Assembly: GCA_002314595.1 (NCBI GenBank)
Contig: DCGP01000041.1
Location: forward strand, 1 to 64,000
Direction: 5' to 3'
Length of the DNA stretch: 64,000 nt
Origin: Clostridiales bacterium UBA1775
GTDB taxonomy: Bacteria > Bacillota > Clostridia > Monoglobales > Firm-18
Part shown: positions 24,881-33,003 of the stretch, piece by piece
Layout: each line of letters starts with the position of its first letter
Numbering within the stretch: position 1 is the first letter of the stretch
Translations under genes and position numbers: made by a program
The notes under the pieces: model-generated
The model's input: only the letters and a program-made list of their open reading frames with translations
Told to the model about the DNA's origin: nothing
The model's database searches: none

Positions 24881-26089
24881 TTAGAACATTTCGTTAAGAA
24901 GTGTAATACCGTCAATTCTTAAATCAAAGCATGGTGCTGAACGGAATTTAGATTCTGCAAATACGCCATTTTCGATAACTTCTGTATCAGGTGTATAAGC
25001 TTCGTCTGTGTCAACGTCAGCCTTGTAAGATGTAAGTGTCTTACCTTCAACTGTAAATGTCTTTGTATCAAATACATTTAAAGTACCGTCAACAATTGCC
25101 TTTTTAACTTCTTCAAGCTTTTCTTTTGTACCCTTTGCAGCAGCCTTTTCGTTAATTTCTGAAAGTTCAACTGAGCCCTCAGCTATACCCTTAGACCAGT
25201 CTACATCAATCTTTGTACCATCTTTAACAGAGTTAATCATATATACAAAGTATGGAGCCCAGTTAATTCTTGATGAAACGATGAATGTGTTTGGACAAGC
25301 TGAAACTGTGCTACCGTTGTATGAAACGTTAGGAACGTTTGCATTTTCGCAAGCTGTTGGAGCACCCCATGAGTCAGCATGTTGGCTGATTAGCTTACAA
25401 CCATTGTTGATAAGCTTTGTAGCAGCTTCTTTTTCCAAAGCTTCGTCATACCATGTGCCTGTAAATTGTACTTCCATTGTAACTGTTGGGCAAACTGAAC
25501 GAGCACCTAAGAAGAATGATGTGTAACCTGACATAACCTCAGCGTATGTGAAAGCACCAACATAACCCATCTTAGCTTCGTCAGCTGTAAATTCGCCGTT
25601 TGCAATCATTTCGTTTAATTTTAAGCCTGCTGCAACACCTGCAAGGTAACGACCTTCGTAGATATTAGCAAATGCGTTGTGTAAGTTGTCTAAGCCTGCT
25701 GTGTGAGCTGTTGTACCTGTTGCATGGCAGAATTGAACATTCGGGAATTCTTTTGCAGCCTTTGCAATAAATGGTTCATGACCGAAGCTGTCAGCAAATA
25801 CTACGCTACAACCTTGGTCTGCAAGGTCTGCTGCTGCTTCGTAACATTCATTACCTTCAGGAATGTTTGTTTTAAAGATAACTTGGTCATCTGTAAGACC
25901 TAATTCTTTTTTAGCTTCCTCAGCTGCTACCATAAAGTTCTTGTCGTAAGTTGAGTTTTCATCGTGTAAGAAAATGAAACCTACTTTAAAATCTGAAGAA
26001 CCTTCGTTTGAACTACCACAACCTGTAAAAGCAACGCAAAGTGTAAGTAGCATTGCAACTACAAGTACCAATGAAATAATTTTTTTCAT
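24881..26089 (-). CDS. BMP-family nucleoside-binding lipoprotein
   Basis: The solute-binding component, 402 residues. The N-terminus MKKIISLVLVVAMLLTLC leads to a lipobox ending FTGC, so it is a lipid-anchored exported protein. The mature part shows the BMP family pattern (FKVGFIFLHDENSTYDKNFM, AGVAAGLKL, KMGYVGAFTYAEVMSGYTSF). BMP proteins such as PnrA and BmpA bind purine nucleosides. GAGGAGG sits just before ATG 26089. It lies 60 bp downstream of xpt with no strong terminator between, so guanine-riboswitch control is likely. Confidence 0.92.
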   Translation of the reverse strand: MKKIISLVLVVAMLLTLCVAFTGCGSSNEGSSDFKVGFIFLHDENSTYDKNFMVAAEEAKKELGLTDDQVIFKTNIPEGNECYEAAADLADQGCSVVFADSFGHEPFIAKAAKEFPNVQFCHATGTTAHTAGLDNLHNAFANIYEGRYLAGVAAGLKLNEMIANGEFTADEAKMGYVGAFTYAEVMSGYTSFFLGARSVCPTVTMEVQFTGTWYDEALEKEAATKLINNGCKLISQHADSWGAPTACENANVPNVSYNGSTVSACPNTFIVSSRINWAPYFVYMINSVKDGTKIDVDWSKGIAEGSVELSEINEKAAAKGTKEKLEEVKKAIVDGTLNVFDTKTFTVEGKTLTSYKADVDTDEAYTPDTEVIENGVFAESKFRSAPCFDLRIDGITLLNEMF

Positions 26090-26149
26090 AAATCCTCCTC
26101 TGCCTTTCGGCACTTTAAAATATATTTGTAAAAAATTTTACATTAAAAA

Positions 26150-26731
26150 TTAGTCGCAAAATGTAAGTGAATCCTCTGTAAAGCTTGCAATTTTTGCAAG
26201 TGATTCAACCCTAATTCCACTTTCTCTGATTAGGTTACCACCATTTTGGAACACCTTTTCAATAGCAATTGCACAGCCTACAATCTCTGCTCCGGATTGC
26301 TCACATATACTAATAAGCCCTTTTAGTGCATTGCCAACTGCCAAAAAGTCGTCAATGATAAGAACCTTATCCTCTTTATTAAGTAATTCCTTGCTTATTA
26401 TAATGGTCTTTTCAGCCTGTTGTGTATATGAATAAACCTTCGCAGAGTAGACCTCGCCGGAAACGTTAATGGTCTTTGACTTCTTTGCAAAAACAAAAGG
26501 AACCCCTATTTCTAATGCTGCTGCATATGCAATTGGAATCCCAGAGCTTTCAATCGTTACAATCTTGTTTATTTCGCTATCTTTATACAAACGAGCAATT
26601 TCCTTGCCCATTTCATATACAAACTTACTGTCCACCATGTGATTTAGAAAACTGCCTACCTTCAAAACTTCACCCGGTAGCACCTTGCCGTCTTTTAATA
26701 TCTTTTCTTCTAACGCTTTAATTTTAATCAC
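26150..26731 (-). CDS. xpt: Xanthine phosphoribosyltransferase
   Basis: A ~190-residue type I phosphoribosyltransferase that salvages xanthine with PRPP. The sequence VLKVGSFLNHMVDSKFVYEMG, KIVTIESSGIPIA and the PRPP loop VLIIDDFLAVGNA match Bacillus Xpt. The start is uncertain. The GTG at 26731 is the longest candidate, but the only ribosome site, AGAAGG at 26731-26736, overlaps it. An ATT at 26722 lies 8 bases after that site and aligns with the Bacillus start Met, so AUU initiation is possible. A guanine riboswitch and its terminator precede the gene. Confidence 0.93.
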   Translation of the reverse strand: MIKIKALEEKILKDGKVLPGEVLKVGSFLNHMVDSKFVYEMGKEIARLYKDSEINKIVTIESSGIPIAYAAALEIGVPFVFAKKSKTINVSGEVYSAKVYSYTQQAEKTIIISKELLNKEDKVLIIDDFLAVGNALKGLISICEQSGAEIVGCAIAIEKVFQNGGNLIRESGIRVESLAKIASFTEDSLTFCD

Positions 26732-26746
26732 CTTCTAAAAATAACA

Positions 26747-26779
26747 ACAAAAAAACAGGTCTTAATCACAAGCCTGTTT
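26747..26779 (-). terminator. Riboswitch expression-platform terminator
   Basis: On the minus strand AAACAGG pairs with CCTGTTT (26773-26779 and 26753-26759), extended by CTT/AAG, and ends in a long T-run. Between it and the aptamer a second dyad, ATACAATCTAAT / ATTAGA...TTGTAT, could serve as the antiterminator. Confidence 0.8.
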
Positions 26780-26834
26780 GTCAATACAACAAAAATCTAA
26801 TTATAGGAATAATTACATTAGATTGTATCTTTTA

Positions 26835-26900
26835 CCAATAGTCGCAACTTCTGGCGTGCGGTAGAAACTTTCGGACCAAATAAACCGAATATATATTGAC
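26835..26900 (-). promoter_or_regulatory. Purine riboswitch aptamer, guanine class
   Basis: Reading the minus strand, P1 is formed by TCAATA and TATTGG, P2 by TTCGG and CCGAA, and P3 by CGCA and TGCG. The conserved junction GTTTCTACC and the ligand strand GACTAT are intact; the C in GACTAT is the specificity base for guanine or hypoxanthine, where adenine sensors have U. The loops contain TGG and CCA for the loop-loop contact. P2 is slightly shorter than usual. Guanine should trigger the downstream terminator and shut off xpt and the importer. Confidence 0.88.
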
Positions 26901-26922
26901 AAAATATTTAATTTATACTTAA

Positions 26923-26951
26923 AATATACCACAATTTGTGTTTTATGTCAA
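26923..26951 (-). promoter_or_regulatory. SigA-type promoter of the xpt-importer operon
   Basis: Minus strand TTGACA (26946-26951), 17 bp and TATATT (26923-26928), placing the RNA start just upstream of the riboswitch aptamer. Confidence 0.75.
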
Positions 26952-27040
26952 TATAAATCGACAACATTTTCACAAAATGTTATTTTAAACAACTAAACAT
27001 ATTTTTTTGATTTTATTTTATACAAAATCACAAAAGCATA

Positions 27041-27069
27041 TTGAAGAATTTTACTTTTTAGTATATAAT
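27041..27069 (+). promoter_or_regulatory. SigA-type promoter of rmuC
   Basis: TTGAAG (27041-27046), 17 bp and TATAAT (27064-27069), about 30 bp before the rmuC start. Confidence 0.6.
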
Positions 27070-27098
27070 AGGTATATACTCATTTTGGAGGGAAAAAT

Positions 27099-28424
27099 AT
27101 GGAATATGTTTTAATAGGTCTTGTGGCAATATGTGTGGTATTGCAAATTATATCATTAACCAAAAAAAGCAGTGATGATGTGTCATCACTAAAAAAGGAC
27201 TTTACCGAAAGCCAAAGCCTTTTACGAAGAGAGGTTACTGAAACTGTTAACAATGCAGTTAAAGGCTTGGGCGAAATTGTTTCAAATAATCAAAAAAGCT
27301 TTGCAGAGGAACAAAAGCAAAAGCTTGAAGATATGGACAAATCCATTAACGAAAAGCAAAAGCTGATGAATGACAATGTAAAAACTCAAATTGAGCAATT
27401 TGGGGAACGGATAAAGCACCTTGACGAAAACAACGAACAAAAGCTTGATGCAATGCGCAAAACTATGGCCGAAAGCTTAACTCAAATTCGTGAGGACAAC
27501 AACAAAAAGCTTGACACAATTAAAGAAACCGTTGACGAAAAATTGCAAAAGACACTTGAAGAAAAAATGAACAGCTCATTTAAGTTGGTAAGTGAACGAT
27601 TAGAGCAGGTCTACAAGGGCTTAGGCGAAATGCAGACCATTGCAACAGGTGTTGGGGATTTGAAAAAAGTTCTTTCCAATGTTAAAACTCGTGGTATTTT
27701 AGGTGAAATTCAGCTTGGCGCAATATTAAGTGAGATTTTAAACAAAGACCAGTACGATACAGAGGTTGCAACAGTTCCAAACAGCAAAGACCATGTTGAA
27801 TTTGCTGTTAAATTGCCTGCACAGGACGATGACGGATTTATATATTTGCCAATAGACTCCAAGTTCCCGGGGGATACATACGCTTCACTTCAAGACGCAT
27901 ACGAAACAGGGGACGCAGATGCAATTAAAACTGCGTACAAAAACTTGGAAACAGTAATTAAAAAGTCTGCAAAGGACATTCACGACAAGTATATTTGCCC
28001 ACCAAATACAACAAATTTTGCAATTATGTTCTTGCCCTTTGAAGGGCTATATGCAGAGGTTGTAAATCACGGATTGGTTGAGGTTTTACAACGTGATTTT
28101 AACATCAATATTGCAGGGCCGTCCACAATGGCTGCAATGCTAAACTCGTTGCAAATGGGATTTAGAACCTTACAAATTCAAAAGCAAAGCAACGAGGTTT
28201 GGAAGGTTTTAAGTGCAGTTAAAACAGAGTTTGACAAGTTTGAAAGTGCTTTTGAAACTGCTCAAAAGCGTATTCAATTACTTGATGCAGATATGGAAAA
28301 GCTTGTGGGAACTCGCACAAGAGCAATCCAAAGAAAATTGCGTGGTGTCCAAGATATTAGCACGATAGAATCCGAACAAATCATTGACACAGATGTAATT
28401 GAAACAGAAGAGGATAGTGAATAA
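27099..28424 (+). CDS. rmuC: RmuC-family DNA recombination protein
   Basis: A 441-residue protein with an N-terminal membrane helix (MEYVLIGLVAICVVLQIISL), a long coiled coil from about residue 25 to 190, rich in EQKLDxM(R)K heptads, and the conserved RmuC nuclease-like domain after it. The latter shows TRGILGEIQLGAILSEIL, PIDSKFPGDTYASLQ and PFEGLYAEVVNH. RmuC limits recombination at inverted repeats in E. coli; the mechanism is poorly known. It has its own promoter and a strong terminator, so it is a single-gene unit. Confidence 0.93.
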   Translation: MEYVLIGLVAICVVLQIISLTKKSSDDVSSLKKDFTESQSLLRREVTETVNNAVKGLGEIVSNNQKSFAEEQKQKLEDMDKSINEKQKLMNDNVKTQIEQFGERIKHLDENNEQKLDAMRKTMAESLTQIREDNNKKLDTIKETVDEKLQKTLEEKMNSSFKLVSERLEQVYKGLGEMQTIATGVGDLKKVLSNVKTRGILGEIQLGAILSEILNKDQYDTEVATVPNSKDHVEFAVKLPAQDDDGFIYLPIDSKFPGDTYASLQDAYETGDADAIKTAYKNLETVIKKSAKDIHDKYICPPNTTNFAIMFLPFEGLYAEVVNHGLVEVLQRDFNINIAGPSTMAAMLNSLQMGFRTLQIQKQSNEVWKVLSAVKTEFDKFESAFETAQKRIQLLDADMEKLVGTRTRAIQRKLRGVQDISTIESEQIIDTDVIETEEDSE

Positions 28425-28427
28425 AAT

Positions 28428-28464
28428 AAAAAGAGAAGTAAAATAACTATTTTACTTCTCTTTT
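28428..28464 (+). terminator. Terminator of rmuC
   Basis: The dyad AAGAGAAGTAAAATA / TATTTTACTTCTCTT with a short loop, followed by TTTTATTATA. Confidence 0.85.
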
Positions 28465-28517
28465 ATTATAACTTGACATTTAAAAATATTATATGTTGTA
28501 TAAATGGAGGGTTAATT

Positions 28518-28624
28518 ATGAGTATCACAAAAGCTAATGTTTCGTTTTGCAAGGCAAATTAGGTAATGTTAGTCATAATGTTGTTTATAAGGTTTCGTAT
28601 CAAAAGTTGAGGTATTGTAAATGA
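28518..28624 (+). pseudogene. Possible remnant of a mobilisation-type gene start
   Basis: GGAGGG and ATG 28518 begin MSITKANVSFCKAN, which stops after 14 codons. Shifting to the -1 frame at about 28553 continues as GKLGNVSHNVVYKV to a TGA at 28622-28624. The combined reading (VSFCKGKLGNVSHN) faintly resembles the N-terminus of MobV/Pre-type relaxases, from memory only. A promoter-like TTGACA lies near 28474. It could equally be a short leader peptide. The rest of the 28465-28693 gap holds only the Lrp promoter. Confidence 0.2.
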
Positions 28625-28643
28625 TTTTGGTTAATGGTATAAT
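28615..28643 (+). promoter_or_regulatory. SigA-type promoter of the Lrp/alpha-CTD pair
   Basis: TTGTAA (28615-28620), 17 bp and TATAAT (28638-28643), about 50 bp upstream of the Lrp start. Confidence 0.6.
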
Positions 28644-28693
28644 AGTTTTGATGATAAAAGAATGCATGCACTTTTTGAATCGGGAGGTATTAT

Positions 28694-29149
28694 ATGTATA
28701 TAAATGGAATTGACGAAAAAGATAATCAAATAATAAATTTGCTGAGAGAAAATTCCAAAATGACTACAACCGAAATCGGTAAAAGAGTTAATCTTTCAAG
28801 AACGGCTGTAAAAAATAGAATTACGGAATTAGAAAGAAAAGGGATTATTAAAGGATATTCTATTAGAATATGTACTGATTCATTACCTCAAATGATGACA
28901 TTTATAACAACAATTGAAACAGAGCCGAACTCTTTCGACAAAGTGGCAGAGTATCTCAAAAACAATCCGTATGTCGTTACATTGTGCCAAGTTTCAGGAG
29001 AATGCTCTTTAGAGGCGATATGTGTTGCAGAAAGCATTGAAGAAATGCGATATTTTGCAAAGAAGCTCCGTAATGAAAACATTGGTCTAAGGCGATTATC
29101 GGCAGTGAATGTTTGGGAGGTCATGAAAGGAAGTGTTTTGCCGTATTAA
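28694..29149 (+). CDS. Lrp/AsnC-family transcriptional regulator
   Basis: A 151-residue regulator. The N-terminal winged HTH reads DNQIINLLRENSKMTTTEIGKRVNLSRTAVKNRITELERKGIIKGY, typical of AsnC/Lrp. A RAM-type ligand-binding domain follows (VVTLCQVSGECSLEAICVAES). Such proteins form octamers that respond to amino acids. GGGAGG precedes the ATG. The next gene, 12 bp downstream, encodes an alpha-CTD-like protein, so the pair is probably co-transcribed and may act together on RNA polymerase. Confidence 0.93.
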   Translation: MYINGIDEKDNQIINLLRENSKMTTTEIGKRVNLSRTAVKNRITELERKGIIKGYSIRICTDSLPQMMTFITTIETEPNSFDKVAEYLKNNPYVVTLCQVSGECSLEAICVAESIEEMRYFAKKLRNENIGLRRLSAVNVWEVMKGSVLPY

Positions 29150-29161
29150 GGAGTATGTATT

Positions 29162-29524
29162 ATGAACAATCAAAAAAATGCTAAAGATTTATTAGAAAAT
29201 GCAACCAAGTATGGACTTGTGGAAACATTATATGAGAATTTCAAATGTAATTTTAAGGTTAGAATCCCGTTTTCCGATAAATCATTTGAAACATCAATAG
29301 ATAATTTGGATTTTTCAATTAGGTCATCAAATGCATTAAAAAGAGGTGGACTAATGAAAGTTGGAGATGTTGTTGATGCAATTGAAACCGGTTCATTATT
29401 GAAAATTAGAAATTTAGGTAGAAAGAGCTATAACGAAATAAAAACAAAAATCTTGATTTTTGGATATAATGATTTATCAGAACAGGAAAAATACACATTT
29501 TGGGGAACAGTATCAAACAATTAG
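29162..29524 (+). CDS. Orphan RNA polymerase alpha C-terminal-domain-like protein
   Basis: This 120-residue protein has a ~45-residue N-terminal segment without recognisable motifs, then a domain very like the C-terminal domain of RpoA. The match covers LDFSIRSSNALKRGGLMKVGDVV and LLKIRNLGRKSYNEIKTKI, the helix-hairpin-helix-type DNA- and activator-binding part. RpoA's N-terminal assembly domain is absent. It may act as a small accessory factor that mimics or competes with alpha-CTD at UP elements, or simply as a DNA-binding protein. It follows an Lrp-type regulator in the same transcript. Confidence 0.8.
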   Translation: MNNQKNAKDLLENATKYGLVETLYENFKCNFKVRIPFSDKSFETSIDNLDFSIRSSNALKRGGLMKVGDVVDAIETGSLLKIRNLGRKSYNEIKTKILIFGYNDLSEQEKYTFWGTVSNN

Positions 29525-29544
29525 TATTTCTATCTTTATGGAAT

Positions 29545-29578
29545 AAGGCGATTGACGACAGTTAATCGTCTTATTTTT
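29545..29578 (+). terminator. Terminator of the Lrp/alpha-CTD pair
   Basis: The dyad AAGGCGATT / AATCGTCTT (one G-T pair) with a loop and the run TATTTTTT after it. Confidence 0.75.
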
Positions 29579-29643
29579 TGCTCAAAATATAATAAAAAGC
29601 GACCTTGCTGACTTGATAAATTGGAAATTAGTCTAAACACAAA

Positions 29644-29670
29644 AAGGGATTCGTTAAAAACGAATCCCTT
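29644..29670 (-). terminator. Terminator of pckG
   Basis: A perfect 10-bp stem AAGGGATTCG / CGAATCCCTT with T-rich sequence to its left on the minus strand. Confidence 0.8.
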
Positions 29671-29691
29671 AATTTTATTTTGCAATACTAA

Positions 29692-31440
29692 TTATTTATT
29701 AAGTCTTGCTTCTAATGCTTTTAGTTGTTCTGCAAGTTCAGCAGGAAGTCTGTCAAAGCCGGCATATAATTCCTTAATTTGTCTAACTTCGTCAAGCCAT
29801 ACTTCTTTGTCAACCTTTAATAGTTCTTCCCAATCAGCATCGCTGATGTCAAGACCGTCTGTGATAAGGTCTTCTCTCTTTGGAAGGTAACCGATTGGTG
29901 ATTCAACAGCATCAGCCTTGCCTTCGCAACGGTCTAAAATCCAAAGTAGAACACGCATATTATCACCGAAACCAGGCCATAAGAACTTGCCATCGTCGCT
30001 CTTTCTAAACCAGTTTGTGTTGAAGATTTTAGGTGGGTTAGAAATCTTCTTACCCATTTCAATCCAATGAGCGAAGTAATCACCAACGTTGTAACCGATA
30101 AATGGTTTCATAGCCATTGGGTCACGTCTTACAACACCTACAGCACCTGCTGCAGCTGCTGTTGTTTCGGAAGCCATTGTTGAACCGATGAATACACCGT
30201 GGTTCCAATCAAATGATTGATATACAAGGGGAGCAGTCTTAGCACGTCTGCCACCGAAGATAATAGCGCTGATAGGAACACCTGCAGGGTTTTCAAATTC
30301 TGAAGAGATGCATGGGCATTGCTTTGCAGGAGCTGTAAATCTTGAATTAGGATGTGCAGCCTTTTCTGCTGAGTCTGATGTCCATTCTCTGCCTTGCCAA
30401 TCCAAGCAATGTGCAGGAGTTTCGTCATCGTGACCTTCCCACCATACTGTGTTGTCATCACGAAGTGCAACGTTTGTAAAGATTGTATTGCTCATTGTTG
30501 TTAATAGAGCATTCTTGTTTGTTTTTGAACTTGTACCCGGAGCAACACCAAAGAAGCCTGCCTCAGGGTTAATTGCCCATAGACGTCCGTCAGGACCTAC
30601 TCTTAACCAAGCGATATCGTCGCCGACTGTCCAAACTTTGTAGCCTTCCAATTCTTTTGGTGGAATAAGCATAGCAAGGTTTGTCTTACCACAAGCACTT
30701 GGGAATGCAGCAGATACGTACTTAATATCACCCTTAGGATTTTGAAGACCTAAGATAAGCATATGTTCAGCCATCCAGCCTTCGTTCTTACCTAAGAAGC
30801 TTGCGATACGTAGAGCAAAGCACTTTTTACCAAGTAGTACGTTACCACCGTATGCTGAGTTGATTGACCAGATTGTGTTATCTTCCGGGAATTGAACGAT
30901 GTATCTTTCTTCCGGATTAACATCTGCTGTACAGTGTAGGCACTTTGTGAAGTCGCCTTTTTCACTTAATTCTTCCCAAGCGATGTTACCCATACGAGTC
31001 ATAATGTTCATATTAAGAACCACGTAGATACTATCTGTAATTTCAATACCTACCTTTGAGAAAGGAGACTTTGCAGGACCCATAATAAATGGGATAATAT
31101 ACATTGTTCTGCCTTTCATAGAGTTTGTGAAGAGTTTAGTAAGCTTTGCATACATTTCTTTTGGGTCCATCCAGTTATTTGTTGGGCCTGCCTCTTCTTT
31201 AGTTTTTGCACAAATGAAAGTTCTGTCTTCAACACGTGCAACGTCGTTTGCAGCTGTACGGTGAAGTAAGCAACCAGGAAGCTTTTCTTGGTCAAGAGGT
31301 ATCATTGTTCCTTCTTCAATACCTTGCTTTTTAAGAGCATTGATTTGTTCATCAGAACCATCAATCCAGACTACTTTGTCAGGGTTTAGCATAGCTTTCA
31401 TTTCTTCAATCCATGCTAATGCCTTTTTGTTATCTGTCAT
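29692..31440 (-). CDS. pckG: Phosphoenolpyruvate carboxykinase (GTP)
   Basis: A 582-residue GTP-dependent PEPCK interconverting oxaloacetate and phosphoenolpyruvate. The nucleotide-binding PEPCK P-loop is FPSACGKTNLAML. GDDIAWLRVGPDGRLWAINPE carries the metal-binding aspartates and FIGSTMASETTAA belongs to the conserved GTP-type core. In anaerobic gut Firmicutes this enzyme can run toward oxaloacetate, fixing CO2 in fermentation, as well as toward gluconeogenesis. It is a single-gene unit with its own terminator and an AGGAGG ribosome site. Confidence 0.95.
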   Translation of the reverse strand: MTDNKKALAWIEEMKAMLNPDKVVWIDGSDEQINALKKQGIEEGTMIPLDQEKLPGCLLHRTAANDVARVEDRTFICAKTKEEAGPTNNWMDPKEMYAKLTKLFTNSMKGRTMYIIPFIMGPAKSPFSKVGIEITDSIYVVLNMNIMTRMGNIAWEELSEKGDFTKCLHCTADVNPEERYIVQFPEDNTIWSINSAYGGNVLLGKKCFALRIASFLGKNEGWMAEHMLILGLQNPKGDIKYVSAAFPSACGKTNLAMLIPPKELEGYKVWTVGDDIAWLRVGPDGRLWAINPEAGFFGVAPGTSSKTNKNALLTTMSNTIFTNVALRDDNTVWWEGHDDETPAHCLDWQGREWTSDSAEKAAHPNSRFTAPAKQCPCISSEFENPAGVPISAIIFGGRRAKTAPLVYQSFDWNHGVFIGSTMASETTAAAAGAVGVVRRDPMAMKPFIGYNVGDYFAHWIEMGKKISNPPKIFNTNWFRKSDDGKFLWPGFGDNMRVLLWILDRCEGKADAVESPIGYLPKREDLITDGLDISDADWEELLKVDKEVWLDEVRQIKELYAGFDRLPAELAEQLKALEARLNK

Positions 31441-31541
31441 TTCATTTTCCTCCTTATATAAAAACTTTAATTTATTATTTCGTAAAAATCCAACTTACGA
31501 CATATACCATTATACTACAAATTTTAGATTTTGCAAATACT

Positions 31542-32387
31542 TTATTCAAATTTTTCAGAAATTTGTATAAATTGACATAAATCCAACTGTTCTCCACGTA
31601 TTTTTTCACTACCTGTTACAGACAAAACTGTGTTTTTAATAAATTCTTTGTCCTTGCCTAATGTGGAAAGTGCATTTACCAAGGTTTTACGTCTTTGTCC
31701 AAAGGCTGCCTTAATAACTTTAAACAACATTTTTTCGTTTAAAACCTTTGGTTTTACGTGGTTTTTAATATCCATACGAATAATTGCAGAGGTTACCCTT
31801 GGAGGTGGCATAAAGCATTCGGGAGCAACTATTCTGATAATTTCAGGGTCGGAATAATACTGAACTGCAAGGGAAATTGCACCATATTCCTTGGTTCCTG
31901 CCTCTGCACACAGACGGTCTGCAACCTCCTTTTGAATCATTACAGTTATAGACTCTAATGGTAAATCCTCTTCTAAAAATTTCATAATTAGTGGTGTTGT
32001 AATGTAATAGGGCAAGTTTGCCACAACTACAACAGGCATACCTTTAAGGTGTTCCTCTATAATCTGTTTTAGGTCTATCTTTAAAGCATCACCTTGGATA
32101 ATTGTTACGTTGTCATAAGCAATAAAGGCATCGTGCAAATATGAAGCTATGCTACGGTCAAGCTCGATTGCAACCACCTTGCCTGCAACCCTTGAAAGCT
32201 CTGCCGTAAGTGTTCCGATACCGGGACCTACCTCAATAACTCCGTACCTTTCGTCTATGCCGGAAGCATCCACGGCACAGTCTACAACAGATTTATCTAT
32301 CAAGAAATTTTGCCCTAATGATTTATTAAATTTAACGCCCAAGCCATTCATAATGGCTTTAATTGTTTCCGGATTAGTTAATTCCAT
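31542..32387 (-). CDS. rsmA: 16S rRNA dimethyladenosine transferase
   Basis: RsmA (KsgA) dimethylates two adjacent adenosines in helix 45 of 16S rRNA. The protein has 281 residues. The opening LGVKFNKSLGQNFLIDKSVVD is diagnostic; the SAM site is EVGPGIGTLTAEL and the catalytic motif is NLPYYITTPLI. A C-terminal helical domain contains FGQRRKTLVNALS. No close same-strand partner is present; ruvX diverges about 190 bp upstream. Confidence 0.95.
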   Translation of the reverse strand: MELTNPETIKAIMNGLGVKFNKSLGQNFLIDKSVVDCAVDASGIDERYGVIEVGPGIGTLTAELSRVAGKVVAIELDRSIASYLHDAFIAYDNVTIIQGDALKIDLKQIIEEHLKGMPVVVVANLPYYITTPLIMKFLEEDLPLESITVMIQKEVADRLCAEAGTKEYGAISLAVQYYSDPEIIRIVAPECFMPPPRVTSAIIRMDIKNHVKPKVLNEKMLFKVIKAAFGQRRKTLVNALSTLGKDKEFIKNTVLSVTGSEKIRGEQLDLCQFIQISEKFE

Positions 32388-32520
32388 TTTATCAACCCCA
32401 ATCTTTATTATTGTACCACAATTTTTCTACATATTCAATATATTATAAAGTTGAAAATTTGCATATTTGCATTTTTATTTTAGAATTTAATAAAATTTAG
32501 CTTACAAATAAATAAAACTA

Positions 32521-32550
32521 TTGCCATACAGCACTAATATATGTTATACT
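32521..32550 (+). promoter_or_regulatory. SigA-type promoter of ruvX
   Basis: TTGCCA (32521-32526), 18 bp and TATACT (32545-32550), 24 bp before the ruvX start codon. Confidence 0.5.
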
Positions 32551-32574
32551 GTAATTAGGAAATGGGGTTTGCAA

Positions 32575-32997
32575 ATGAAAAGAATGTTGGGAATTGATTT
32601 CGGCGTTGCAAGAACAGGCATTGCCGTGTCCGACCCACTTGGAATGATGGCTCAGGGAGTAGGCACAATCCATTCAGGAAAAATTGATAAGGTGGCACAG
32701 CAAATATGCGACTATGTTAAGGAATATGATGCAGATACAATAGTTGTTGGCTTGCCTAAAAATATGGATAACTCTGTTGGTGAACGTGGCCGGGCTTGCA
32801 TAGAATTTGGCGATTTACTAAAAGAAATGACAAATTGTCAGGTTGTTATGTGGGACGAAAGGCTTTCCACAGTTAGTGCCCACGGCTTTTTAAACGAAAC
32901 AAACACTCGTGGCAAAAAGCGTAAGGCTGTTGTTGATACAGTTGCAGCAACCATTATTTTACAAAATTATATGGATTTTAAAATAAAGAAAGGATGA
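32575..32997 (+). CDS. ruvX: Putative Holliday junction resolvase / rRNA-processing nuclease YqgF
   Basis: A 140-residue RNase H-fold protein of the YqgF/RuvX family. It begins MKRMLGIDFGVARTGIAVSDPLG with the first catalytic aspartate, and shows VVGLPKNMDNSVGERG and MWDERLSTVSAH with the later acidic residues. The family has been linked both to junction resolution and to pre-16S rRNA 5' processing. The ATG at 32575 is chosen because a promoter sits immediately upstream; in-frame codons before it overlap the -10. The DUF1292 gene follows after 6 bp. Confidence 0.92.
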   Translation: MKRMLGIDFGVARTGIAVSDPLGMMAQGVGTIHSGKIDKVAQQICDYVKEYDADTIVVGLPKNMDNSVGERGRACIEFGDLLKEMTNCQVVMWDERLSTVSAHGFLNETNTRGKKRKAVVDTVAATIILQNYMDFKIKKG

Positions 32998-33003
32998 TTT
33001 ATT

